Translations under genes and position numbers: made by a program
Source: Bacteroidota bacterium
GTDB lineage: Bacteria > Bacteroidota > Bacteroidia > Chitinophagales > Chitinophagaceae
Reading direction: 5' to 3'
Assembly: GCA_018268105.1 (NCBI GenBank)
Contig: JAFDXG010000202.1
Coordinates: 1 to 37,674 of the forward strand
DNA: 37,674 nucleotides
The notes under the pieces: generated by a model
What the model saw: only the letters and a program-made list of their open reading frames with translations
Told to the model about the DNA's origin: nothing
Database searches by the model: none
Shown here: in pieces, positions 9,197-18,593 of the stretch
Position numbering within the stretch: position 1 is the stretch's first letter
Layout of the letters: the number at the start of each line of letters is the position of its first letter

Positions 9197-12100
9197 TTAT
9201 GCGATAGGGATTGATAATTTTATCCGGGTGCCTTTACCAGGTCCGGTATCAATTATCAATTTTCCTTTTAGGTTAGTAGCACGTTTCTCCATGTTTTTTA
9301 ACCCATTACCTCTTACTGATGACAGGCTTGATGAGGTTTGGAACCCCTTGCCATTATCTTTTATTTCCAGGATAAGCAGCGAGCCATTTTTAGTAAGTGT
9401 AAATTCAACTTCTTTACAGTCGGCGTATTTTACAATGTTGTTGATTGCTTCTTTGAAGATCAGAAAAATTTCACGTCGGGCTTCCATTGATAAACGTATT
9501 TCGGGTACTGAAGGGTGTACGTGAAAACGGTAGTCTATCTGCCTGGGTTCGAGTATTAAACCTGCAGTCTCTTTCATACGGGTTATTATCTTACCTGTAC
9601 TATCATTGGCAGGATTGATACTCCATACAATATCATCCATGGACTCCATCATCTGAGAGGTGCTATTGCTTATGGTGTTCATATATTCTTTGCTTTTGGC
9701 TGCATCAAATGTGCTTTGCTGCAATGCCATATTGCTTAAAATGTTGATAGTACTTAAGGTAGAACCCATATCATCATGCAGATCCCGGGCCAGTCGGTTT
9801 CTAACCTGTTCTATATGGAGTAGTTTCTGAAGCCTGAGGCGGTGCAGATAGAAAAGAATAGCAATTGTTAACAGGATCAATAATAAATAAAACCATGTGG
9901 TTTTCCAAAATGGCGGAGTTATATAGAGTGAAATAAAAGTGATGTTAGAAGTATAATCTCCCTGTTCGTTTCTGGCTCTTACTAAAAACCGGTATTTGCC
10001 ATGAGGCAGAAAATTGTATTTAACCGGTGCTGGGGTGTTTTGTATATTCCATTTTTTATCGAAGCCTTCCAGTTTGTATTCGTAAGTAATTCTTCCTTTA
10101 TCTCTGAAATATAGTGTTGAAAATTCCACTGTGAATGCCCTGTGCTTGTAAGGTATGGATATTTCTTTTAGCTTAGAGATTGAATCTTCGGGCAGATATT
10201 TATCATTAATCTGAAATCCTGTTATCATGATATCTGGCGGCAGGGTTGCATGATTATACATTGCTGGGTTAAATATCACTAAATGCTGGTTGCCGCCAAT
10301 TGCAAGCATGCCTGATTGGAATAAGGCACTTCTTTCAGGCACATAACTGTTATTGTGGACTGTAAGAAGTCCATCCTGCTGATAGTATTGAGAAAGTATA
10401 CCGGTGTTAAAGTTTAGTTTGAAAATACCATTCGTGCCACCTATCCAAAGAAAACCTTCTTTGTCTTTTTGCATAGTATATATCATACCCACTTTTGAAG
10501 TATGAAAGGGTAGTTCAAAATTTACCCTGTAAGTATTTGTGTTTATCATTCCCATACCCTCACCTGCAACTAAGCAAAGAGTATCTTCCACCTGCAGGAT
10601 ATCTTTAACCGTAGTAACAGCAATACTTCCTGCATTTTGAATATCTATTGTATGAATTACTTTTTTATCATCAGTATTTAAAATATAAATACCTTTTCCT
10701 TTAATAGATATCCAGATGTTTTGTTTGTTAACAACAGTCATTTTAGTAACAGTCCCAGGTAAAGTACATATCTCCCGGAACGATTTATCTGAAATGGATA
10801 AAGAATAAGGGTCGAACATGAATATCCGCCCATCCTGAAGGCCTACCCAAAGGAGTCCCTTTTTGTCTTTCACTATCTGTCTTATACTATTATTTTTAAA
10901 CGCTGATGGTATAAACAGTGTGGCTGTTTTATTTTTAACGTTATATTGAACTAATCTTCCTTTCTCACAGCCAGACCAGATATTTTTATTGTTGTCTTCG
11001 CAGCTTGTCCATACCAGGTTAATATAGTTATCTTTTACAGCAAGCCGTTGTAGTGGTTGTGAATATGGAATAGAGTCATTGAGGTTCAATACAAAGACAC
11101 CCCTGCCCCAGCTCGCAATCCACAAATCTTTGTTTGAGTCTTCGAACAAGCTGCTAATTGATGTTCTGTCGGCTTCAGAATTGAAGATGATGTGAGGATT
11201 AGTTAGCACATTACTGGTATAATATAATCCGTTGTCTGTTGCTATCCAGATGGTTCCTTCCCGGTCCTGAAGTACATCAGAAACTGAATTAAAATGAATA
11301 CCGTATGGATTATTGATCGGATACTTCAGATTGTAGAAATGCTTTCGCTCTTTGATGCGAAAATAGTTTAACCCAAAGATGGCAGTAGTTGAGTCGTTGA
11401 GATTCTTAAAACCATATACCTCAAAATAGTCATTGTTTTTTGGATGATTAAGTCCATCAGCTTCAGTTGTAATCCTGTTTTGAGTTCCATCGTATGAATA
11501 GAAAAAAGGGATAGTTTGATGTATTTGCTGAAACCAGAAAGTGTAGGACTGATCAATAAAAATATTGGTGACAGAGTGTCGGGCAATTGCGGTGTGCAGT
11601 AGTGGATCCTGCTGCTCATTATTTGAAGCCGTATACAACTTCTTAGTTTTTTTGTCCCAATATCCCAACCCGCGGGAACTTATGATCCAATACCTGTCTT
11701 TCCTTTTGTCTTCCGCAACATCAAAGATTTTCAACTCTTCAGCTATTCTAAATGGGGTGTATCTGACTGAAAAATTCTTTTCTTTTTCGTTGTAATACTG
11801 ACAGTTTTTCCCGTTAAGTAACAAATAAATATTTTCTGATGCATCCTTTTTAAGCCAAATGTCAGATAAGCTGTATACTTCATCGCGTCCTTCATAACGA
11901 ACAGGTGTAAACAAAAAGGATTGTGTATTCAATATGCCAATATCCCTTCCTGATCTTATCCAAACCCTGCCATCTTTGTCAGCAAGAATCTGTTCTACAC
12001 GAGCATTAAGAATAGTTCTGAAGCGATACCCGTCATACCTTTGCAAACCACTTTCGGTTCCCAACCATATAAATCCTTTTTTATCCTGCCATATTGCCCG

Positions 12101-12220
12101 TATATTATTCGACAGTAAGCCATCACTGATGGTAAGTCTGTTGAAAACGAAATGTTGAGAACGAACACTAATATAAGCCGATAATAGAAAGACTATTATA
12201 ATTGGAACTCTTCGCATCAT
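9197..12220 (-). CDS. Two-component sensor histidine kinase with reg_prop beta-propellers and Y_Y_Y domain
   Basis: Inner-membrane sensor of 1007 residues. The signal peptide MMRRVPIIIVFLLSAYISV is followed by periplasmic reg_prop propeller repeats (residues about 30-680; recurring motifs such as IWQDKKGFIWLGTESGLQRY and DREGTIWIATDNGLYY). A Y_Y_Y domain (about 690-765) precedes one transmembrane helix near 770-793. The kinase core is HisKA_3 type with LARDLHDDMGS (phospho-acceptor His815) and a HATPase with NNIVKYA and GNGLKNMEKRA. The periplasmic half resembles hybrid two-component systems of Bacteroidota that sense glycans. This protein lacks the fused receiver and AraC output and instead signals to the adjacent NarL-type regulator. 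The ligand is unknown. Confidence 0.92.
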   Translation of the reverse strand: MMRRVPIIIVFLLSAYISVRSQHFVFNRLTISDGLLSNNIRAIWQDKKGFIWLGTESGLQRYDGYRFRTILNARVEQILADKDGRVWIRSGRDIGILNTQSFLFTPVRYEGRDEVYSLSDIWLKKDASENIYLLLNGKNCQYYNEKEKNFSVRYTPFRIAEELKIFDVAEDKRKDRYWIISSRGLGYWDKKTKKLYTASNNEQQDPLLHTAIARHSVTNIFIDQSYTFWFQQIHQTIPFFYSYDGTQNRITTEADGLNHPKNNDYFEVYGFKNLNDSTTAIFGLNYFRIKERKHFYNLKYPINNPYGIHFNSVSDVLQDREGTIWIATDNGLYYTSNVLTNPHIIFNSEADRTSISSLFEDSNKDLWIASWGRGVFVLNLNDSIPYSQPLQRLAVKDNYINLVWTSCEDNNKNIWSGCEKGRLVQYNVKNKTATLFIPSAFKNNSIRQIVKDKKGLLWVGLQDGRIFMFDPYSLSISDKSFREICTLPGTVTKMTVVNKQNIWISIKGKGIYILNTDDKKVIHTIDIQNAGSIAVTTVKDILQVEDTLCLVAGEGMGMINTNTYRVNFELPFHTSKVGMIYTMQKDKEGFLWIGGTNGIFKLNFNTGILSQYYQQDGLLTVHNNSYVPERSALFQSGMLAIGGNQHLVIFNPAMYNHATLPPDIMITGFQINDKYLPEDSISKLKEISIPYKHRAFTVEFSTLYFRDKGRITYEYKLEGFDKKWNIQNTPAPVKYNFLPHGKYRFLVRARNEQGDYTSNITFISLYITPPFWKTTWFYLLLILLTIAILFYLHRLRLQKLLHIEQVRNRLARDLHDDMGSTLSTINILSNMALQQSTFDAAKSKEYMNTISNSTSQMMESMDDIVWSINPANDSTGKIITRMKETAGLILEPRQIDYRFHVHPSVPEIRLSMEARREIFLIFKEAINNIVKYADCKEVEFTLTKNGSLLILEIKDNGKGFQTSSSLSSVRGNGLKNMEKRATNLKGKLIIDTGPGKGTRIKLSIPIA

Positions 12221-12711
12221 TTTGCTAAATTAATTGAAAACCAAATGAGAATGTGGTCAGGACGATTGATAATATATAAAAGAAGAACGGGGTTATGTTT
12301 CTGTGAATTTAAATTTTCAGGAAAAAAGAGAACTGTTTCTCAAAACATTATTACTGTATTCGGCAACCTTCACCTTAAACTATTAAAAATAGAATTTCGA
12401 TGTTTCTAAAATAATTTCATTTTATTTTGTTGAATTGAAATTCCAGGATTAAATATGAAAATAATAAGTTAGCCGAAAATATTGTAATCCAGAGCTGAAA
12501 TGAAAAATTGAAAAAACAGGTAAATGATCCCAATGAGACAAACAACAAATGAGGGAATGATTTTATGAGAGACTGATCACCTCTTTTTTAGTATCACAAA
12601 TAGAATATATACAATTAAAACGATGCCAAAGGCGAGCTGTAATATTTTACCGCCTTAAAAATTTTTGAAATACTATTTATTTCTTATAAGGTCAATGCAT
12701 TTTATTGCATA
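12221..12711. other. AT-rich intergenic region, no gene seen
   Basis: This 491-base gap separates the sensor kinase start from the end of the next gene, both on the minus strand. It must hold the terminator of that gene and the promoter of the kinase gene, but I found no strong hairpin with a T-run and no good TAnnTTTG on the minus strand. The 54-codon forward ORF from 12246 lacks protein-like features. Confidence 0.5.
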
Positions 12712-14928
12712 TTAGTCCCTCTTTCGTGGCGCATGCCGGGCAGGTTCCTTTTGTGTTGATATAGATGGTTGTACTGCTTGTCCTGGAGAAGGCCGGGGGC
12801 GGACTGCCGGTTTTGTTGCCGGGTTTGAAGGTGGATTAACAGGTCGTGTTGACGGTCTGCTTGAGGGATCGGGAATAGCAGGCCGTACAGATGGTTGAGT
12901 AGGTCTTGGTGAGGGCCTGGTAGACGGTAATGTAGGCTTAGGTGCAGGTCTTACAGATGGATTGGGAGTCCCTGGTCTTGTTACAGGTTGCGTTGGACGG
13001 GTAACCCCAGGTCGTGTTGCCGGGTTAACCGGTCTTACAGGTCGTGTGTCTGGAATTGCAGGACGAGTAACAGGTCTTTGTATTTTATCACGTGTAACAA
13101 TAGCCTTTCTGTTTTGATAAATATTGGGCTGCACTGCAGGACGTGTATTCACTGCAGGGCGATTATTCAAATTAGCCGGACGGTTGACTATAACGTTAGG
13201 ACGATGTAGCGGGCGACTATTATAAGGCCGGGGTCCATAATATCCACCATTCCAGCCCCAGGGACGATAGGGTGGATAAAACATGGGTGGTCCAAACCAG
13301 CCATAAGCTCCTCCAAAACCATGATAATGATGATAGTGAAACCATCCATAGTTAAAACTTAAACAATAATTTATTGTCCATCCTGTCCATGGATTATAGT
13401 GCATGCCAAAACCCCAGGTTACCGGGCGTGGAAAATAATGGCGACGGTACCAGGGACGATAGTACCAACCTGTTCCCCAAATAACAGTATGGCGATAATG
13501 ATAACATCCGAGGTATCCTGGGGTGTACCCAACATAAACATATTGTGGTGTAGTTTCATAAATATATACGTACTTGGTATTGTATGCGCGGTTACTCGGA
13601 GGTATCTTCTCCACATCTGAGGGACGCTCATTCGCTACTTCCCAGGGCCCGTAAGCGCTGGTACTTTTAAACCATATTCCATTTTCCAAAGCATAAAATT
13701 GATTATTCGGAGTACGCATTACAGTTATATTGGCATTCTCAGCCAACAACAGGTTGGTGTTGGGGATTGATTCAAATTTTGGGTCACCATCATAGCTAAC
13801 AGTGCAGGTAGCATTAGCACGGTCTACCTTAGCAGCCTGAGGAATATTAGCATCCACTATGGCTTCCTGTGATGCATCTGTACCGGCAATGCTTGCTAAA
13901 ACACCATCTTTTTCCGAACCTTCTGGTATTGACGCAAATGCAGCAGGAAGTTTATCTGATGGTACATATTGCCATGGTCCTTCTAATGTTGCACTACTAT
14001 ACCACCTTCCGGATAACAGGATGAAATTTTTTTGAGATTCAATATCTTTGAAAATTTCATCCAGTGAATTGTCAACATATAAAAGGGTCGAATTCGCTAT
14101 CGGTTTGTAGGTAGGGTCACCTTCGGTCTGTATTAACTCGGCTGCTTCAGTACTTACCAGTATATCAGTGGGTACTGTAAACTTCGGTGACTGTTCTTCG
14201 TCTTTTTTCCCGGCATCTTTTTTTTCCTGCTCTTTAATAGCGGCATCAACGGTTTTAATTTTAGATGGAAGGGATTTTACATTTGTCCACCCGGTTTTTA
14301 CCTGGGCAGAACTATACCAGAAATTTCCACCGTAGAGATAGTACCGGTTGTCGTCAGGGTTTTTTATAATCAAATAGGGGGAATTAACAACTCTCACCAT
14401 TTTTAAATTATCATCCTGTTGTTCTATAGGTTCGCCTTCAAGTACAATTAAGGTTGTTGGTTTTTTCCGGTAAAGAATTTTTGGAGGGTCATTTTTTATT
14501 CCGGAATCTTCGTCAATCTGTTGTTGAGTGATTATTTCGTTCAGCCTTTTGCTATCCAGCTGAATATTCATCACCGGTGCTTCTTTCTCTACAATCGTTT
14601 TAAGCAAAATATTATAATCTTCATCGTTATCTGAAAATTTTGATTTTGATACGGTAATAGACTTTACTCCTAAAGCACCTTCATTTCCGGGTTCCAGCAC
14701 AGCTTCAAACCACATTACACCAAACACAGGCTCATCGCCTGCTTTCTTACGAACAGATACAGCTGCCCTTGCTGTTATATTGTTGTTTGTATAATTCTCC
14801 GGTTGTGGTTCGTATACAGTAACCACCACTCCATCTGCAGAAGTTATTTTTTTAGGCCAGGAATCCTGACCATTACTATATTTTGAAAGCATGAGATTTG
14901 CCATGATGAGAATGACCAATCGATACAT
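12712..14928 (-). CDS. Exported Tyr/Trp/His-rich protein with Arg-Pro repeat tail
   Basis: Exported protein of about 738 residues, similar to proteins annotated as carbohydrate-binding family V/XII in other genomes. The start at 14928 (MYRLVILIMANLMLSKYSNGQ, a signal peptide) is preferred; an ATG at 15000 would add 24 residues. Residues about 25-450 contain three repeats of a module ending in a W-Y/F-S-S/T pattern (NFWYSSAQVKTGW, GRWYSSATLEGPWQYV, GIWFKSTSAYGPWEVA). A Tyr-rich segment (TTPQYVYVGYTPGYLGCYHY) precedes a Trp/Tyr/Gly/His-rich region, and the last 150 residues are Arg-Pro-Thr repeats ending in basic residues. No catalytic site is visible. It follows the CHAT cluster but seems to have its own promoter, so co-regulation is uncertain. 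Confidence 0.8.
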   Translation of the reverse strand: MYRLVILIMANLMLSKYSNGQDSWPKKITSADGVVVTVYEPQPENYTNNNITARAAVSVRKKAGDEPVFGVMWFEAVLEPGNEGALGVKSITVSKSKFSDNDEDYNILLKTIVEKEAPVMNIQLDSKRLNEIITQQQIDEDSGIKNDPPKILYRKKPTTLIVLEGEPIEQQDDNLKMVRVVNSPYLIIKNPDDNRYYLYGGNFWYSSAQVKTGWTNVKSLPSKIKTVDAAIKEQEKKDAGKKDEEQSPKFTVPTDILVSTEAAELIQTEGDPTYKPIANSTLLYVDNSLDEIFKDIESQKNFILLSGRWYSSATLEGPWQYVPSDKLPAAFASIPEGSEKDGVLASIAGTDASQEAIVDANIPQAAKVDRANATCTVSYDGDPKFESIPNTNLLLAENANITVMRTPNNQFYALENGIWFKSTSAYGPWEVANERPSDVEKIPPSNRAYNTKYVYIYETTPQYVYVGYTPGYLGCYHYRHTVIWGTGWYYRPWYRRHYFPRPVTWGFGMHYNPWTGWTINYCLSFNYGWFHYHHYHGFGGAYGWFGPPMFYPPYRPWGWNGGYYGPRPYNSRPLHRPNVIVNRPANLNNRPAVNTRPAVQPNIYQNRKAIVTRDKIQRPVTRPAIPDTRPVRPVNPATRPGVTRPTQPVTRPGTPNPSVRPAPKPTLPSTRPSPRPTQPSVRPAIPDPSSRPSTRPVNPPSNPATKPAVRPRPSPGQAVQPSISTQKEPARHAPRKRD

Positions 14929-14950
14929 AAGAGAGCTTTTATAAGTGTAA

Positions 14951-14981
14951 TTAAAATACTGATTTATAAAATTGAAAACAA
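14951..14981 (-). promoter_or_regulatory. Candidate promoter for the Tyr/Trp/His-rich protein
   Basis: On the minus strand, TTG (14979-14981) is followed after 20 bases by TATTTTAA (14951-14958), a partial match to the Bacteroidota -33/-7 pair. Transcription would start near 14945, just upstream of the ATG at 14928. This favours that start over the ATG at 15000. Confidence 0.35.
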
Positions 14982-15155
14982 GGTACAGACGAAATATCAC
15001 TTATTTGAATTGACCATCATCCTAAAACAAATGATGAAAGCATTTCCAGATTGAAACTACATAAAAATCGTGTAAATAAATAGGTAACAAGCAACCAATA
15101 ATATGGTTATTGAAATGGTTGTTGTTTTCTCGTCAAATACCGTACCTGAAAAAGG

Positions 15156-18005
15156 TTATGCGGATTCGTTATTCCTTTTATTGGAATCAGTTTTGTGCCG
15201 CTGGCCTTTTTCTTTTTTTAAATACTTTATAAGGAGTATTGACAAAGGTATTAGTAGAATTATTGCCAGAGTTACAGTCCGGCTAATACGGGGATGCATG
15301 GCTGAAGAAAATGTTACCGGGTCTGCATCACCCGTCAATATCATATTTGCCCAGTAATATGGAAGCTGCTTCTCCCGGTTGTTATGACGGATAAATTCAA
15401 ATTTTGCTTTTTTCAGAGCTTCATCTTTATTTAATCCTGCAGCAATATATGTATTAAAATTTTCTGAAATTTTGTATACTGTTTCTTCGTCCGCACGCCA
15501 AAGTGTTGAGGAAACTGCCGATATTCCTGCTGCAGAAAACCCTCTTGCGAGACTGTAAATACCTTCTCCGGTTGCTACTCTGCCAATATTGGTTTCACAG
15601 GCATTCAACATTACAAGCTGTGTTGCAGGATGATGAAGTAGTTGCAACTCAGGTAAAGAGATAACTGAGTCCTGCATATAGAGCAGAGGTTGGGCGCTAC
15701 CGGTATCGGCTATGGCATGCGAAAATACTGTTACAACTGTATAGTCTGATATTTGATTAATAAAATTGCTGCGGTTGGCGGCAGCGCCCGTAAAAAGTTT
15801 TGAGTGCGGATAAATAGTTGAAATATTTTCAAGCGATCTCCCTGAGTTTTTCAAATCAGGAACAGCTAAACCGGCATTAAACGATTCTGGAGCAAAGCCG
15901 GTAAAGTTGCCTTTTGCCTGTGGCTTTTTAAAATTTTTAAGTAAATATTGAGCAGAATACACATAGCTGAATGTATAATGGTACAAAAGAAAATCTTTGC
16001 CTGTGCTATCAATGGTAAGCGCCTCAAATGGCAGGAGAAAATTATCGGAACATACTATTACCCGCCCTTCGGGCAGATGTAATGGCTTAAACAAGTTGCA
16101 ATATAATTCATAAGCCATCAGTGCAAATGCTTTGTAGTTGTTATTTACCCGGTACTTATCGGCACAGCTTTGCATAAATACTGCAATGTTGTTTAAACTA
16201 AAATTATTTTGCGGAAGTTTTAATAATGAACTATGCCCGCCTGATATTCTTAATGCATATATCAACGAATCTTCCGCATAATAATATACAAACACAGCAT
16301 TTCGCTTTAAAAGGTAATTTTGAAGAGACTGGAGCGAAGGGAGATCATTAGCAAATTTATATTGGTAATACAAGGGATATTTTACTTCCAGCGATTTAAT
16401 ATATTTTTCATATTCTGTCTTTACATTTAACAACTTCACCTGCTGAACTTCATAGGCTCCTGATCCCTGGGTTAACATGGCGAGATTCTTTTGTTCAGTA
16501 AGAATATGACTGATAAACTCCTGTTCAGTTTTAATTTCAGATGCAGGCAATTGAGATAGTGCGCCCAATTCATTAAGCTTATCATTAAGTAGCATTGCCC
16601 TGCTCTTTTCCATATAATAAAAAGCATTCTGCACATTTTTAGTGAGATAACAGGCCTCCATCATTGTAGTAAAGAAATTTCTCGTCCTGTTTCTCCAGTA
16701 CAACTTACTTTGTTCTGCGTCCTGACTGTTCCGCATAACAGTAATGATAGAATCTGTAAGCATAGCGGTACGCATACAGGCAGAAAGAAAAGCGGTATCT
16801 TTTTTCAGCTTGTATTCACTTAATAAATAAACGGTTTTTATTTCAAATAAGGAGAATAGCAATTCCTCATTTCCGGGAAAGCCTAAATCCGTTATCGAAG
16901 GATTGGAAAATAAATCAACACTACTTTTCAAACCCTGATAGTTGATTGCGTCTTTCACACAACGGCCGGCTAAATCGGATTCACCATGAGAGAGATAATT
17001 ATCAGCCCTGTTGATACTTATTCTGCATAGTCTAGTGGAATCGTGTACCTGTTTTGCAAAACGTATTGCGGTTCTGTAACAGTCTTCTGCTTTTTTAAAA
17101 TCAAAAAGATTATCTCTGAAAAAATTTCCAAAATCGTTATAATCTCCTGCTGTTTGTGCTAAATTTCCGGAAATCAACCTTGTGTTAACTGCATCTTTAA
17201 AGGCTTTTTCAGCAATTTTATAGTCTTTGAGCTTTGCATATATGAAACCCTTCATCTTATAGGCACTGGCAAGTCTGAAAGATTGCTGTAGCTGTTGCGC
17301 TAATTCAATTGATTTGTCTGCATCTCTATGTGCTTCCTGTAGTTGATCCTGATAGAAATAAGCCTGTGTAGTATGATTCAGAAAGTCGAGAAGACGAATA
17401 GAATCCCTGACTTCCAGTGCTGCATATGCACCTAATTTTCCTTCCTCAAGTTCATTTTGATAATCACCGGATTTAAAAAAAATGTTGGCTTTGCCAAGAC
17501 TTGCATCAAGCTTTGTAGAAATTCTCCCCTGCACTTTTCCTGACAGGATAATGGCAGTATCATAATAGTCAATGGCCCTGCCTGTTTGTTGAAGTTGGGT
17601 ATAATAATACCCGAGATTGAAATAATTACCCGCAGCTAAATAAAGTGATCGTTCTGTGTTGATCTGTAGGTTGATGCCAGCGGCTTTTAGCGTATATGCT
17701 ACCGCCTTTTCGTAATCAGCATTTACCTGGTATACATAAAGACCCAGCCTGTGATATATCCTGGACTGTAAAGTATCCTGATCCAGCCCGGCTTGCTTTA
17801 CTTCTTTGCTGAGTATCAGCAATTTCTTCATCTTTTCCGCACCGGAAAATGAATTGTTTTTTTCAATGGCTTCAAACCGTAGATGTATCTGGTTTTTGAT
17901 TTCCTGTGCAATAGCGACTGACTGCAGCAATAACAGCCACAGACAGATACACGTGAAAAGTTTTATACTATTCAAAAGTTTGTCTGAGTATCTGTTGTGT
18001 AACAT
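15156..18005 (-). CDS. TPR-CHAT protease, membrane-anchored (copy 1)
   Basis: Protein of 949 residues. It has an N-terminal signal peptide (CICLWLLLLQSVAIAQ), a long TPR superhelix (about 40-420), a linker with conserved MEKSRAMLLNDKLNEL, a C-terminal CHAT caspase-like domain (about 620-905) and one transmembrane helix (TLAIILLIPLSILLIKYL) with a basic tail. The catalytic dyad is His763 (VFSHAIADT) and Cys803 (LNACETN), followed by ATGEGIYSLARGF and VSSTLWRADEE as in active CHAT proteins. The topology predicts the TPR and CHAT parts in the periplasm. CHAT proteases are clan CD, so cleavage after a specific residue is expected. It is paralogous to the protein at 18594-21407 and closes a cluster with an S8 protease and two small genes. 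Confidence 0.92.
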   Translation of the reverse strand: MLHNRYSDKLLNSIKLFTCICLWLLLLQSVAIAQEIKNQIHLRFEAIEKNNSFSGAEKMKKLLILSKEVKQAGLDQDTLQSRIYHRLGLYVYQVNADYEKAVAYTLKAAGINLQINTERSLYLAAGNYFNLGYYYTQLQQTGRAIDYYDTAIILSGKVQGRISTKLDASLGKANIFFKSGDYQNELEEGKLGAYAALEVRDSIRLLDFLNHTTQAYFYQDQLQEAHRDADKSIELAQQLQQSFRLASAYKMKGFIYAKLKDYKIAEKAFKDAVNTRLISGNLAQTAGDYNDFGNFFRDNLFDFKKAEDCYRTAIRFAKQVHDSTRLCRISINRADNYLSHGESDLAGRCVKDAINYQGLKSSVDLFSNPSITDLGFPGNEELLFSLFEIKTVYLLSEYKLKKDTAFLSACMRTAMLTDSIITVMRNSQDAEQSKLYWRNRTRNFFTTMMEACYLTKNVQNAFYYMEKSRAMLLNDKLNELGALSQLPASEIKTEQEFISHILTEQKNLAMLTQGSGAYEVQQVKLLNVKTEYEKYIKSLEVKYPLYYQYKFANDLPSLQSLQNYLLKRNAVFVYYYAEDSLIYALRISGGHSSLLKLPQNNFSLNNIAVFMQSCADKYRVNNNYKAFALMAYELYCNLFKPLHLPEGRVIVCSDNFLLPFEALTIDSTGKDFLLYHYTFSYVYSAQYLLKNFKKPQAKGNFTGFAPESFNAGLAVPDLKNSGRSLENISTIYPHSKLFTGAAANRSNFINQISDYTVVTVFSHAIADTGSAQPLLYMQDSVISLPELQLLHHPATQLVMLNACETNIGRVATGEGIYSLARGFSAAGISAVSSTLWRADEETVYKISENFNTYIAAGLNKDEALKKAKFEFIRHNNREKQLPYYWANMILTGDADPVTFSSAMHPRISRTVTLAIILLIPLSILLIKYLKKEKGQRHKTDSNKRNNESA

Positions 18006-18100
18006 GACTTGAAGAGAAATATTTAACTAATTTATTACCTCACCTTTTTTAGTTCGGTATTTACAAAAATATTCCTCTAAACAGTTGTTGCCCTACATTT

Positions 18101-18244
18101 CTAATTGCCAGGTTTAATAGGTGCAGTACTTGTATCGTTTGAACCTCCGCCGCCTCTTTGGACTCCTTTTGGACAACCTGCAATTAGAAACATACCCCAT
18201 AACAAAACTGCGAAAAAAGCAATTTTCATAATTCTATTTTTCAT
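18101..18244 (-). CDS. Small lipoprotein with VQRGGGGS motif, between the CHAT genes
   Basis: Short ORF of 47 codons starting MKNRIMKIAFFAVLLWG. It has a complete lipoprotein signal peptide with lipobox IAGC (Cys24) and a mature part of only 24 residues, CPKGVQRGGGG and then SNDTSTAPIKPGN. Residues 28-35 (VQRGGGGS) match the VAKGGSSS of the neighbouring basic peptide and of the S8 protease linker. Cleavage after Arg30 would release a soluble 17-residue peptide from the lipid anchor. Its place between the two TPR-CHAT protease genes on the same strand suggests a substrate, cofactor or partner of those proteases. It is easily missed because of its size, but the textbook signal peptide makes it likely real. 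Confidence 0.75.
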   Translation of the reverse strand: MKNRIMKIAFFAVLLWGMFLIAGCPKGVQRGGGGSNDTSTAPIKPGN

Positions 18245-18406
18245 ACTTGTATCTTTTTAAAATGAATAATACTAAAACAAATACTTTGCAGATAAGTAGT
18301 CCTCACAGGAATTGCACCTAAGAAAAAGGAAAAAAATTAAGAAAAGAGGATGAGGTTTGGATAATATTTTCTAACAAAAATTATGCCTTAGTAATTTTCA
18401 TTAAAC

Positions 18407-18419
18407 TATACCAGGTATA
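18407..18419. repeat. 13-bp perfect inverted repeat in CHAT cluster gap
   Basis: TATACC-A-GGTATA lies in the 193-base gap between the basic-peptide gene and the small lipoprotein gene. The loop is too short for an RNA hairpin terminator, so an operator is more plausible. No promoter could be assigned with confidence next to it. Confidence 0.3.
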
Positions 18420-18437
18420 AAAATAAGAACCCTATAA

Positions 18438-18578
18438 TCAGGTCACTTTTGTTTTTTTGCCGGAACTGCTTCCCCCCTTTGCCACATCTCCTCTAAGCAG
18501 AGTAGCCGGTTTTTTTTCTTCAAGTTTTTTGCGCCCTTTTTTATTTTTTGCGACGCTTTTTGTTTTTGCTTTTTGCAT
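18438..18578 (-). CDS. Small basic peptide with VAKGGSSS motif
   Basis: ORF of 46 codons starting 15 bases after the stop of the second TPR-CHAT gene. The N-terminal half is extremely Lys/Arg-rich (MQKAKTKSVAKNKKGRKKLE). The C-terminal part is LLRGDVAKGGSSSGKKTKVT. Residues 31-46 match residues 119-134 of the S8 protease encoded in the same cluster (EVAKGGSSSKKKIPVT), in protein and almost exactly in DNA across the GTGGCAAAGGGGGG core. No signal peptide or hydrophobic segment is present, so the peptide should be cytoplasmic unless exported by another route. Likely a substrate, decoy or regulator of the CHAT/S8 proteases; function unknown. The shared motif and operon spacing make chance unlikely. 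Confidence 0.75.
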   Translation of the reverse strand: MQKAKTKSVAKNKKGRKKLEEKKPATLLRGDVAKGGSSSGKKTKVT

Positions 18579-18593
18579 ACCGTTTTTTTTCAA

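Noticed and set aside
12246..12410. 54-codon forward ORF in the large gap before the sensor kinase
   Set aside because: Low-complexity, no recognisable features, and opposite to both neighbours; a chance ORF in AT-rich DNA is more likely.
12392..12443. Inverted repeat GAATTTC/GAAATTC in the gap before the kinase
   Set aside because: Only 7 bp, AT-rich, separated by 38 bases; expected by chance.
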